Numbered from the stretch's first letter, positions 18,530-25,689 are shown. The stretch is 26,505 bases of DNA from Euglena gracilis (GCA_900893395.1 CAAHFI010012486.1:1-26505); one strand, 5' to 3'. Notes: a model not told the origin generated them from the sequence alone. Numbers and translations are program-made.

Positions 18530-18879
18530 TGGTGCCAACGCTGTGGCCTGTGGCAATGGCCATGGGACTGTCCCACGCTACTCCTCCAACACTTCGCCGC
18601 ACCCAAAACACCACTTCTCCGCCCTGCCTTCCGGCTGAACCCCACCCCACGCTCCCTCCTTGACGCTAAACAAGCCGCACCGTCTGAGGCACCGGCTCTT
18701 CCGTCGCCAAAAAACGACCGTGGTAGTTCTTCGCTGGGCGGTGCTACCACCTTGGGGCTAACCGTGGACGGGGTAGCCTCCTCACCTTTGGGGACTGTGG
18801 AGGAGAACCCTGGGCCAGCCAAGCGCCCGGCACCGCCATCCCCGCGGCGCGCCAACCGAAACGGAGGCAAGAGAACATG
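18530..18879 (+). CDS. LINE B CxxC segment leading to third, variant 2A
   Basis: The frame carries WCQRCGLWQWPWDCPTLLLQ then HF, a third finger-like unit (CxxC at 18533-18544), followed by AAPKTPLLRPAFRLNPTPRS, a Ser/Ala/Pro-rich linker, and LGTVEENPGPAKRP, then a basic tail to a stop at 18879. It is one continuous frame, which supports it as genuine. The position of the 2A directly before ORF2 matches LINE A. Confidence 0.58.
18788..18817 (+). other. Variant 2A-like peptide before LINE B ORF2
   Basis: LGTVEENPGP keeps V-E-E-N-P-G-P but has Thr where the invariant Asp of the 2A core should be. It sits at the site equivalent to LINE A's working-type 2A. The change should weaken or abolish skipping and probably reflects decay of this copy. 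Confidence 0.75.
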
Positions 18880-19110
18880 ACAAACCTTTTCCTGGACCTC
18901 GCTCACCCGGAACGTGACGCGGCGATGGTCATCGACAGCGCCGGCCAGGGGTCCAATCTCCGAGGACAGCCTGCGCACAGTCTGGTGGTTGGTGCTCCCC
19001 CTGCGACATAACCCACCTTCTCCAGCAGGGGAATTCCGACCCCAATCCACCTGCCTTCGCCTGCAAACAAACCTGTGTTTGACACCATGGCAGACAGTGT
19101 ACGTCTGATT
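18877..19110 (+). pseudogene. LINE B ORF2 N-terminal fragment
   Basis: LDLAHPERDAAMVIDSAGQG, then SNLRGQPAHSLVVGAPPAT, aligns with LINE A from AIDLAHP to IIVPAAPTG. After an in-frame stop at 19009 the same frame resumes matching (IHLPSPANKPVFDTMADSV against LHVPAGNQRDVSETLCDTI). Identity is moderate, so the two LINEs are separate families. The match ends near 19110 and nothing of the RT remains. Confidence 0.72.
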
Positions 19111-19112
19111 CC

Positions 19113-19280
19113 AATTCCCCTTTCCCAATTCCCAAAAGCCTTCGCTTTCGCCTGGCGCACCTACTTGGGAACTGAAAATCAGAGTAACAGAAAAACCCTT
19201 TTCCCAATTCCCCTTCCCAAGCCTTCGCTTTCGCCTTGGCGCACCTACTTGGGAACTGAAAATCAGAGTAACACCCTTTT
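19113..19280 (+). repeat. ~80 bp tandem duplication at the LINE B break
   Basis: Two copies of tttcccaatt...gccttcgctttcgcc..ggcgcacctacttgggaactg, then aaaatcagagtaaca, differing by small indels. Lies exactly where LINE B similarity ends. Confidence 0.9.
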
Positions 19281-20170
19281 CCCACTTCCCAAGAAGCAAA
19301 GCACGGAGCAATGCAGGGAGGACGGACTGGATAACCAAGTCCGGTCCGGAGAAAAAGGAAAAGAAAAAAGAATACCACCTGTGGAGAGAGAAGGGGCACC
19401 CATTAGGAATCCTAATAGGATCTGCTTCCATCCTAACTTCCTCAACGGAAGGGGACAGAAGCATACGCCTGGTACACATCCCCCTCCCAGGGCTATGCCC
19501 GATTTCCCCTTTGGACCAGGCATTCTGGCCACAGGGATTTCGGACACAGACCTGGTCTGTGGGAGGTGCACCCTGGCGCATCCACAGGGGCCCTTTCCGT
19601 CGCACAGGGGTCCACTCAAAGGGGGGGGCGGAAAGGAGGGGACCCAAAAAGCCCAAAACGCGCAAAATGGTTTCACCTATTTGCGGTGGCTTATGGGTAT
19701 ATAGTATATTATAGCCCACTGGGGAAAATGGGGCTGGCAGGTTTCCTTGCCAAGCAAACCCATCCACCCAGTTTGGGTGTGCCCAAGGCACTTGGGGTTG
19801 GGTCCATGGGCATTCCAGGAAAACCCATGGGGAGGGTGTGGAAGGAGGGGGCCTCTGACCAGTCAAACCTGGGCAGGGCGCATGGCCAGTCAAACCTGAC
19901 CACGCAAAAGGAAATCCTACTCTACAAAACCAACTGCCGGCGACAGCATTTGCCCCGGGGGGAAAGTAGAGAGGAGTGGGGGGTTGGCTTAGGCCAGAAA
20001 AGTTGTGCTGTCTGGCAGCCTTAAGGCCTCAAACGGCCGAAAAGAAAAGAAAGGGAAAGGAAAAGAGGCCGTCGGCCCTGTGCGCTGCGTGTCGCACGCC
20101 CGCGAGAGGGGAGAGGGGAGAGGGGTGTGCATGCATGCGCACGGAATCCTGCACATGGCAGCATCCCGGT
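19281..20170. other. Unassigned DNA, no supported gene
   Basis: A 492-codon minus-strand frame (18415-19893) covers part of this, but it is antisense to LINE B, crosses the 80 bp duplication and has no recognisable motif, so I treat it as chance. There are runs of G (19620-19627) and a purine tract (20039-20067). Confidence 0.4.
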
Positions 20171-20307
20171 GGGAACTTACTAGCGGCGAATACCGCAAAG
20201 GGTCTTCGAAGGGGTGTTCGGGCGAATACCCAAACAGGGTGTCAGGCGAATACCTGACGAGGGTGCTGAAAGACGCCGCATTGGCGCTACAGACACCTCA
20301 CCTGCCT

Positions 20308-21315
20308 TTATCGGCTGGACGTTCGCGACCTCACGCCAGTAGTCGTGTTGGGGTCCCCTAATGGGTCCTCAACCAACTCCAGTTGGCGTGGGGAACGCGG
20401 CGGAGCTGATTCACTCCGAATGGTGTTGAGCTCCGGATCGTTGACATCAAAGGAAGGGGTCTCCCAGTCCTTGATCCAATTATCCGGCAGCTTCTCCCTG
20501 GTACGTTCAGCATGATGCTGAAGATACCGTTGGAGCTGCTCCCAGAAAATTCTGGGCAGCATCACCGGCCAGATGATGTAATTCATCCGGGGGTGATTCG
20601 CAGGCACCTGCGGGGGCATCCCCGGGGTCTGCTTGAAGTTGATGTCATACATCCACCTCGCTGTCCGAGCTCTTGCGGTATGGGGCCGTAATACAGCCGC
20701 CAACCAACCTCTGAAGTCCACCAAATCGTGTTCTTCAGGAGGCCACAGTGGCAAGGCGTATCCGCCATGCTGACGCTTGGAGAACAGGGGGTAAACCTGT
20801 GTCTCCCAGTCGCCATCAGTCCAGAGGTAAGGCATTCTTACCTTGGCGTGTTCCTCGACGGCGAGGCGCATTGCCCCAGCGTCGATCTGGAACTCACGGG
20901 CCATTCCCGTGTGGCGGTAGCTTTCTACCTTTCGGAAGTCGGAGTGCTTCAGGCGGCCTTCCACCTGCTTGTACTCCTTCTTCCACTTCTCCAGTGTCTC
21001 CCAGTGCTGGGGGACAATGGTGGTGACTGCTCCATCAGCAGTCTGCACGAACTTGCCTCCTATACAGTTGATGCACAAGGCAGGGATATCCCTGTCGTGA
21101 GCATTCTCACTGTAGGAGTAGTTCAAGCTGTGCTTCCAGGCGTTCAGGCACTCGCCACATACGAGCGCCACACAGTTCGGCACATATGCCCTGTGATGGA
21201 ACCACGAGGATTGCACCTGCCGCTTGCACACATGCACAAGCGGTTGGTTGTGCCGCACATGGTGGCACACGGTGCACGTCCAGGCAAAGGACGTGCCGTG
21301 CTGGAAATCCAACAC
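20308..21315 (-). CDS. Unrecognised Cys/Trp-rich C-terminal domain
   Basis: A 335-codon frame, the best-looking of this block. WTCTVCHHVRHNQPLVHVCK forms C-x2-C-x10-H-x-C. YVPNCVALVCGECLNAWKHS and IPALCINCIGGKFV add two more CxxC pairs, so at least two zinc sites are likely. Then come HWETLEKWKKEYKQVEGRLK, MPYLWTDGDWETQVYPLFSK, EEHDLVDFRGWLAAVLRPHT, MNYIIWPVMLPRIFWEQLQR and DWETPSFDVNDPELNT. The Trp-rich acidic ending is distinctive. I recognise no family. A host gene or a large element's own protein are both possible. Confidence 0.52.
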   Translation of the reverse strand: MLDFQHGTSFAWTCTVCHHVRHNQPLVHVCKRQVQSSWFHHRAYVPNCVALVCGECLNAWKHSLNYSYSENAHDRDIPALCINCIGGKFVQTADGAVTTIVPQHWETLEKWKKEYKQVEGRLKHSDFRKVESYRHTGMAREFQIDAGAMRLAVEEHAKVRMPYLWTDGDWETQVYPLFSKRQHGGYALPLWPPEEHDLVDFRGWLAAVLRPHTARARTARWMYDINFKQTPGMPPQVPANHPRMNYIIWPVMLPRIFWEQLQRYLQHHAERTREKLPDNWIKDWETPSFDVNDPELNTIRSESAPPRSPRQLELVEDPLGDPNTTTGVRSRTSSR

Positions 21316-22168
21316 GCAGTCCTCGCCAAAGTACTGTGCCAGTACTCTGGGTGAGCGCCTGTTCCAGAATGTCCAGGTATGTTCCGGGACATAGTGGAAA
21401 GGTTCTCCGGACGAAGAGGGGCTGAATCCATCGATTCAGTGACCCTTTCTGGTGCCTAATAGCAGCCAGTTTCTTCGTCCTCTCTTCCACGGTGCCTAGT
21501 CTGGTCAGGATATCCTGGGTCCAGAGCTGGGCATCCGCAGACACAGGAGGTGAAGCAGGTTCATCCTGCTCCTCATCCGTCGATCCGGCGGAAGATTGGG
21601 CCTGTCGACCACGAGCCTTACCTTTCGGTTTGCTCTGGCCGTACCCGGACGATGCAACGGCCGAATAGTCGTGCATTGTCGTAGGGCCTTTCGGCTGTCC
21701 GCCAGTCTGACCTCCAGCGCCACCTTTCGGTGGTGGTTTCCCATCACCGCCTTTGGAAGGGGGCTTACAGGGTGCAGCACCCGGTTTGCCTCCTTTCGGC
21801 TTCGCACTCCCGGAATCAGGAGGCGACGCCTGCGGCTTACTCCTGGTATCAGGAGCCGATGGTGCCGGAGTAGACGTTTGCCGTCTGGGCGAAGCGGGCA
21901 TACTGACCGCTGGGTCGCGCATGACGCTCCGAGGGGTCGGCACTCGTTCCTGGGGTTGTTCAGCCGGCCGTCGCCGAGCAGGTTCATCCTGTCCGACGAG
22001 GCGTGGCACTGTGGTCGTCACCGGAATCGGTGCTTCCACAGGCGCTGGCACTCCCAGAAACTCTGCCATTGTCCTCGGGACGGCAGGGACCCTGCGCGGT
22101 GTCGGTGGTCGTGGGGGTATCTCCTCCACTTCCATTTCGACATCCGGTCTAGGAGGTTGATCCTCCAC
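21107..22168 (-). CDS. Unrecognised Pro/Lys-rich linker and following domain
   Basis: It starts MEDQPPRPDVEMEVEEIPPR. Then come Pro/Arg/Thr-rich stretches with VGQDEPARRR and EEQDEPASPP, Gly/Lys/Pro-rich sequence (SAKPKGGKPGAAPCKPPSK), and finally TQDILTRLGTVEERTKKLAA, SLNRWIQPLFVRRTFPLCPG and TYLDILEQALTQ, which look folded. The final ~90 residues appear to be out of frame relative to the frame 20308-21315, which carries the Cys-rich domain. Family unknown. Confidence 0.45.
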   Translation of the reverse strand: MEDQPPRPDVEMEVEEIPPRPPTPRRVPAVPRTMAEFLGVPAPVEAPIPVTTTVPRLVGQDEPARRRPAEQPQERVPTPRSVMRDPAVSMPASPRRQTSTPAPSAPDTRSKPQASPPDSGSAKPKGGKPGAAPCKPPSKGGDGKPPPKGGAGGQTGGQPKGPTTMHDYSAVASSGYGQSKPKGKARGRQAQSSAGSTDEEQDEPASPPVSADAQLWTQDILTRLGTVEERTKKLAAIRHQKGSLNRWIQPLFVRRTFPLCPGTYLDILEQALTQSTGTVLWRGLRVGFPARHVLCLDVHRVPPCAAQPTACACVQAAGAILVVPSQGICAELCGARMWRVPERLEAQLELLLQ

Positions 22169-22185
22169 AACCGCTGGCGCAGGTG

Positions 22186-22524
22186 CTACGGGAGGTTGAT
22201 CCTCCGTGTAGCCGGTGCGACAGATGGCTCTGTCGGCTGGGGTTCATCCCCTGATGGTGGTTGCACTGCTGCCGGAGATGGGGGTGTGGGGACACCGACA
22301 TCTGGTGTCTCCACGACCTCAGCGGCGGAGCTTGATGCTACGCCTCCACCTCGTGGCGTTAGTGCAGCAGCCACGGCAGTAATGCCAGTGACTACGGCGC
22401 CGAGCACACGGCCTCCTAACGAGGTGCGTGCTGTGGGACTGGCAGGTTCTTCGAGGATATCCTCGACGACCATACCAGTCACCTCGGCTGGAGGCTCAGC
22501 CGTTGGAACAGGCGTAGCAGCCAC
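22186..22524 (-). CDS. Unrecognised Ala/Pro/Val-rich frame
   Basis: AEPPAEVTGMVVEDILEEPA, GITAVAAALTPRGGG, EVVETPDVGVPTPPSPAAVQ, SGDEPQPTEPS. It is low-complexity linker-like sequence with two hairpin sites reading as VEDILEE and SGDEP. Probably a disordered part of the same product as its neighbours. Confidence 0.35.
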   Translation of the reverse strand: MAATPVPTAEPPAEVTGMVVEDILEEPASPTARTSLGGRVLGAVVTGITAVAAALTPRGGGVASSSAAEVVETPDVGVPTPPSPAAVQPPSGDEPQPTEPSVAPATRRINLP

Positions 22525-23195
22525 AGGTATATCCCCTGCGGGTGCTTCGTCTGGCCTAGGCTGTGCCGGAGCAGCAGAGCAGCGTAGAGGATATCCTCCA
22601 CGTTCTCACCTTCCTCCTCAGGAAGTTCCTGGTCTCCACCTACCGGTGGACAGACGGGAGCCGCCGCGGGGGCCGGGGAAACCGATCGTTCCCCTGCCGC
22701 TCGCGGGGCAGAGACGAAGGATACAGCCGTTCCTGTCGGAGACGGCGGCGCTGCCTCCAGAATGGTGACGGAGGGGCTGCGGTCGCGTTCCTCCCGCCGC
22801 GGAATCGCGGTGGTGGAAGCGACTGACGCCTCACGTCTCCTTCGCGCCAGAGGTTCATCCTCTGGGGCGATGAAGGCGCGCAGATCCTCGGGCGAACGAG
22901 GATCGTCGGGGTGCCATCGGCATCCCTGGGCATCCGCCAGCCTGTAAAAGGCCAGCGTACTGCTGCTGGCGCTGTTGGGCCAGGGTGGCGGCCATGATGG
23001 CTGCACCCAGCGTTGGCAGGCCTGTTCGGGCCCAGGAAGCCGCGGTAACGCGTGTCTTCCCAGACCTCGAAAAACCCTCCTCGAACTCCTGCACGCATGC
23101 CAGAATCGGCATACCAGGTCGAGGATGGCCTTCGGGTGATTCATCAGCTGGAGGAATACCTCCCTGTCGAGGGTACCGCCAAACTGTCGCCTCAA
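22479..23195 (-). CDS. Unrecognised frame with disordered Arg/Pro-rich tail
   Basis: It starts MRRQFGGTLDREVFLQLMNH and PKAILDLVCRFWHACRSS, a compact helical stretch. It then holds ASSSTLAFYRLADAQGCRWH, PDDPRSPEDLRAFIAPEDEP, a Ser/Arg/Pro-rich linker and GDQELPEEEGENVEDILYA. The helical first part with a basic, disordered tail is compatible with a gag-like or RNA-binding protein, but I recognise no family. Confidence 0.42.
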   Translation of the reverse strand: MRRQFGGTLDREVFLQLMNHPKAILDLVCRFWHACRSSRRVFRGLGRHALPRLPGPEQACQRWVQPSWPPPWPNSASSSTLAFYRLADAQGCRWHPDDPRSPEDLRAFIAPEDEPLARRRREASVASTTAIPRREERDRSPSVTILEAAPPSPTGTAVSFVSAPRAAGERSVSPAPAAAPVCPPVGGDQELPEEEGENVEDILYAALLLRHSLGQTKHPQGIYLWLLRLFQRLSLQPR

Positions 23196-23883
23196 ATGTT
23201 CCCAGGTCTGATACCGGCCAGGTGCCAGTTGGGGCGCAGGTCGGCGATAACCCGACGACGACGAGGTCCCTCAACGGGGTCGCCGTAGTCTGGTGGCAGC
23301 TTTCCATACCAGGCCTATCGTCCTGGGGGTCACGGAGATGTATATACACCTCCATGACATAGGTGGTCCAGGCTCGCCACCAGAACTGCTGCAGCATAAA
23401 AATACGCTGCTTGTGGACGCGGCGACTTTTGCCCTGGACATCCGGGGCGTCGCGGCACACATGCATAAGCATGCGGCGTCCCATCTCCAGGCCCGGGTTA
23501 TCCCGAGGCGGTGGAGGACTTCCGCGCACGCCGAATCCCCAGAAGTCGACAGGAAATTCCTGCCGGCAGTACTTACAACAGAGGTCATACCTCTGTGGGT
23601 AAGCCAGGGAAACGCGCTTAACGCGGAAGGTGGAGCCGTAATGGCTCACCAGCCACACCTGGAGGTTGTTGCACCACAACACCTCGATCAGGCGTTCGAT
23701 GTCGGGGTTCAGTGGGTAGTATTTCCACTGCACACCGAGGGGCCGACTGTGTGAATACAGTCGAAGATTGCCTTCAGCCTTCGGGCCAACACATGCTGGT
23801 CCCGAAATCCCAACTGGTGCAGGTAACTGCGACCAGTGGAGTCGCTGAAGAGACCCCAGTTCTGGCAGGGGTATCCCAGCCAA
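22855..23883 (-). CDS. Unrecognised domain with CxxC...HVC module
   Basis: WKYYPLNPDIERLIEVLWCN, NLQVWLVSHYGSTFRVKRVS, then RYDLCCKYCRQEFPVDFWG, a Pro-rich loop, RRMLMHVCRDAPD and QQFWWRAWTTYVMEVYIHL. The spacing CxxC...HVC[KR] recurs in the frame at 20308-21315, so the two may be duplicated zinc modules. The last third of the frame looks less native, and the overlapping frame 22479-23195 takes over. Function unknown. Confidence 0.5.
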   Translation of the reverse strand: MAGIPLPELGSLQRLHWSQLPAPVGISGPACVGPKAEGNLRLYSHSRPLGVQWKYYPLNPDIERLIEVLWCNNLQVWLVSHYGSTFRVKRVSLAYPQRYDLCCKYCRQEFPVDFWGFGVRGSPPPPRDNPGLEMGRRMLMHVCRDAPDVQGKSRRVHKQRIFMLQQFWWRAWTTYVMEVYIHLRDPQDDRPGMESCHQTTATPLRDLVVVGLSPTCAPTGTWPVSDLGTFEATVWRYPRQGGIPPADESPEGHPRPGMPILACVQEFEEGFSRSGKTRVTAASWARTGLPTLGAAIMAATLAQQRQQQYAGLLQAGGCPGMPMAPRRSSFARGSARLHRPRG

Positions 23884-24008
23884 AACCAGAGCTCCCAGAA
23901 ACCCGGCTGGGCATCCAGCAAGGGTCTGCCACCTTCACCTTCGAAGGCGTACAGATCAATTCCGTAATGGAATTGTCTGACTCTGTTCTCGGTGTGGTGT
24001 AATACCAC
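23709..24008 (-). CDS. Unrecognised aromatic-rich domain, first part
   Basis: VRQFHYGIDLYAFEGEGGRP, LLDAQPGFWELWFWLGYPCQ, NWGLFSDSTGRSYLHQLGFR and ARRLKAIFDCIH. The rich mix of Trp, Phe, Tyr and Gly looks like a folded domain. No family is recognised. The next frame continues in similar style. Confidence 0.45.
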   Translation of the reverse strand: MVLHHTENRVRQFHYGIDLYAFEGEGGRPLLDAQPGFWELWFWLGYPCQNWGLFSDSTGRSYLHQLGFRDQHVLARRLKAIFDCIHTVGPSVCSGNTTH

Positions 24009-24471
24009 CTCGATGACTGCTTGGGAGGGGTGACGGGGCGGTTTCCTGCAACATGGTAATCATGCTGCATTCGCCAGCCTTCGTCCTCCAGCTCCTCCTT
24101 GAACCTGAGCATTGCTCAAAGTCCGAGAGGACTTCTGCTGGTTCTTCCTCCTCCTCACGGGCTGTACCCTTACCTTTACCCTCACCCTTACCTTTGCCGG
24201 CCACGCCTTTGCCTTCTCCCTTGCCTTTGCCCTCAGCCTTGCCTGTGTCCTTTCCCGTCTGGCGAATACCAGAGGGTCGGGCGCTCGGTGCCGCAGGAGT
24301 CGGTTCGGTTCCTTCCCATTCCATCTCTGGGGAGGGACCTGGCCGCTCCGCTGCACGTCGCGGTGATGGCGTGGCTGGGCGCTTGGCTAGGAGCCTGGCG
24401 TGGGCTTGGCTTCGACGTAGGGGGTCGCGGCTCCTTCCATACCGGAGGGATCGGCGGTGGCATTGCGGCAA
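23956..24471 (-). CDS. Unrecognised frame with Gly/Lys/Glu low-complexity run
   Basis: Arg/Pro-rich sequence, then a run of GKGKGEGKG-type repeats (DNA 24160-24240), then TAREEEEEPAEVLSDFEQ. The alternation of basic and acidic low complexity suggests a disordered region joining larger domains. In the neighbouring frame FKEELEDEGWRMQHDYHVAG looks protein-like, so the coding frame probably changes within this stretch. Confidence 0.4.
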   Translation of the reverse strand: MPQCHRRSLRYGRSRDPLRRSQAHARLLAKRPATPSPRRAAERPGPSPEMEWEGTEPTPAAPSARPSGIRQTGKDTGKAEGKGKGEGKGVAGKGKGEGKGKGTAREEEEEPAEVLSDFEQCSGSRRSWRTKAGECSMITMLQETAPSPLPSSHRGGITPHREQSQTIPLRN

Positions 24472-24622
24472 CAGGACGGCTCATCGCCACCTGTGCCTCC
24501 GGTGGTCGTCCAGCCGGGGTATCCTGGCTGGCTTCCACCTTGCATTGCCACACCGCCTTCCGCGTCCCGTGGGCTGGGTCGCCTGGGCTGTGGGGTAAGG
24601 TTCTCCGTAGCCCTGTCGCGCT

Positions 24623-25459
24623 TCAGGGTGGCAGGTAATACTGCCACACCTGCCGGGGGCTCACCGGGTAATACCGGGGTTGCCACCCGCAGCTGCGGCT
24701 GGTACGGATGGTAGGGGTGTATCCACGGCCCTGAAGGGCAGCCAGAGAGGCGTAATACCTCGTCCGGTGCTCTTCAGACGCGAATACTGGCTCCTGCAGG
24801 AAGTGCCGAGCAAGCTCATCCTGCTCGGTTCCCGGAGGTGCCATGTGTAGTAGGGAGCCTCCTGCCGACGGGGGACATCCCAGTCTGGACAGGGGCTGCA
24901 CTGGCGGTCGGGCTGCCTCACGGTGGGGAGGTTCATCCTCCACCACTATGGGCTCCGCCTGCCTCCGTGGCTCAACGCCAGGGACAGGGGCGACCGGTGA
25001 TGCTTGTGGCATCCAGTGCATGAACATGTGTTGGACGTATGCCTCAGGGGGCACGTCCGACTGTCCGGCTGGGAGCACGCGTGCGCCGCGCGGGTAATCC
25101 GCGTGCGTCGCGTACCGCGAGACAAATTGCTCCGCTGGCGGCTCGCGCGGCGGCATTCGCTGCGGCGAGGGCGGGCGAGCAAAAATTCTCGTCATCCCAG
25201 GTGGGACATGCACAGCCTCACCTACCGGTGGGGGTGTGTGCTCACGCATATGCACGGTGTGGGATCCCACCGGCGTCTGCGTTTGCAGCATGGGCGGCAC
25301 ATACACGCCCAGGTCCATCATGGTCTCGCCGGGTTCGAACCGGAATCGGCTGCGGACGAGAAGTACCGTCTCCCCGTCATCAGGGCTTGACCACAGGGAC
25401 ACCACTGAGCCACAGGCGTGTTGGCTACCACCAAACACTGAGCACCGTATGCATCCCAA
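24623..25459 (-). CDS. Unrecognised Pro-rich protein segment
   Basis: A 278-codon frame rich in Pro, Glu and Arg. It carries GVYVPPMLQTQTPVGSHTVH, PPSPQRMPPREPPAEQFVSR, IVVEDEPPHREAARPP and, near the end, TRYYASLAALQGRGY and PRYYPVSPRQVWQYYLPP. The RYY/QYY and EDEP peptides are exactly where hairpins sit in the DNA. It is probably a disordered linker with short conserved islands. No family is recognised. Confidence 0.45.
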   Translation of the reverse strand: MGCIRCSVFGGSQHACGSVVSLWSSPDDGETVLLVRSRFRFEPGETMMDLGVYVPPMLQTQTPVGSHTVHMREHTPPPVGEAVHVPPGMTRIFARPPSPQRMPPREPPAEQFVSRYATHADYPRGARVLPAGQSDVPPEAYVQHMFMHWMPQASPVAPVPGVEPRRQAEPIVVEDEPPHREAARPPVQPLSRLGCPPSAGGSLLHMAPPGTEQDELARHFLQEPVFASEEHRTRYYASLAALQGRGYTPTIRTSRSCGWQPRYYPVSPRQVWQYYLPP

Positions 25460-25689
25460 AGGGCTTGCATAAAGGGCTCGTTGGGGGTGTGCACATACGC
25501 ATCGCCCGCTCCAACGTCTCCGTAGTGCGGAAGATCATCTCCGCATACGGGGCAAGCGCGATCTGCGCTGCGCTGGTGGCTGAGGTGCCGGCTGATGGAC
25601 GGCAGATGGATCTGGTACCGCATATGCGGACCGGCTGCTGGTAGCCGCGGCGAATACCGGGGCTGAAACCCTCTCAGCATGTGGGGCAC
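25318..25689 (-). CDS. Unrecognised Cys-pair protein segment
   Basis: The frame contains RACPVCGDDLPHYGDVGAGD, then NEPFMQALWDAYGAQC and WCPCGQALM. Two Cys pairs about 50 residues apart suggest a metal-binding ribbon. I do not recognise the family. It is the most upstream of the minus-strand frames in this block and overlaps the next one. It may be host-specific, or belong to a large mobile element next to the chromovirus fossil. Confidence 0.45.
   Translation of the reverse strand: MPHMLRGFQPRYSPRLPAAGPHMRYQIHLPSISRHLSHQRSADRACPVCGDDLPHYGDVGAGDAYVHTPNEPFMQALWDAYGAQCLVVANTPVAQWCPCGQALMTGRRYFSSAADSGSNPARP

Larger units (their letters stand above)
15700..19112 (+). mobile_element. LINE B: 5' part of a related multi-2A retrotransposon, 3' end lost
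   Basis: The identification rests on its right end. After a 2A-like sequence at 18788, the frame from 18877 reads LDLAHPERDAAMVIDSAGQG, which aligns with LINE A's IDLAHP...AAMVVDPNGNN at the start of ORF2. Further on, NKPVFDTMADSV aligns with NQRDVSETLCDTI. Similarity stops near 19110, so all RT and endonuclease sequence is missing. Upstream are poly-Gln/Ser/Thr-like sequence, C2HC-type fingers, two canonical 2A peptides and a methylase-like domain, spread over several frames. LINEs usually lose their 5' end, so losing the 3' end points to recombination or a later insertion. Confidence 0.72.
20183..25659. repeat. Field of very short hairpins with conserved loops and variable stems
   Basis: At least 25 hairpins share a few loop sequences. 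CGAATA: 20183-20196, 20220-20231, 20242-20257, 24258-24273, 25648-25659. GTAAT or GTAATA: 23633-23647, 23957-23975, 23994-24008, 24628-24647, 24664-24677, 24747-24761, 25089-25103. TTCAT or TTGAT: 21554-21570, 21979-21991, 22152-22166, 22191-22205, 22239-22251, 22847-22865, 24927-24941. ATAT: 21081-21094, 21506-21517, 22451-22466, 22587-22598. Stems run 3-7 bp and differ in sequence but stay complementary, for example TCAGG-CGAATA-CCTGA and TCTGG-CGAATA-CCAGA. Others with different loops reach 8 bp (22883-22904, 23578-23596). I do not see these loop families elsewhere in the window. Confidence 0.7.

Noticed and set aside
18415-19893. 492-codon minus-strand open frame
   Set aside because: It is antisense to supported LINE B features, runs across a tandem duplication and has no domain or plausible protein composition. 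GC-rich DNA easily gives such frames.
25331-25341. GGGTTCGAACC as evidence of a real tRNA gene
   Set aside because: No seven-base acceptor stem or proper D arm can be formed, and the box spacing is too long for a standard tRNA.
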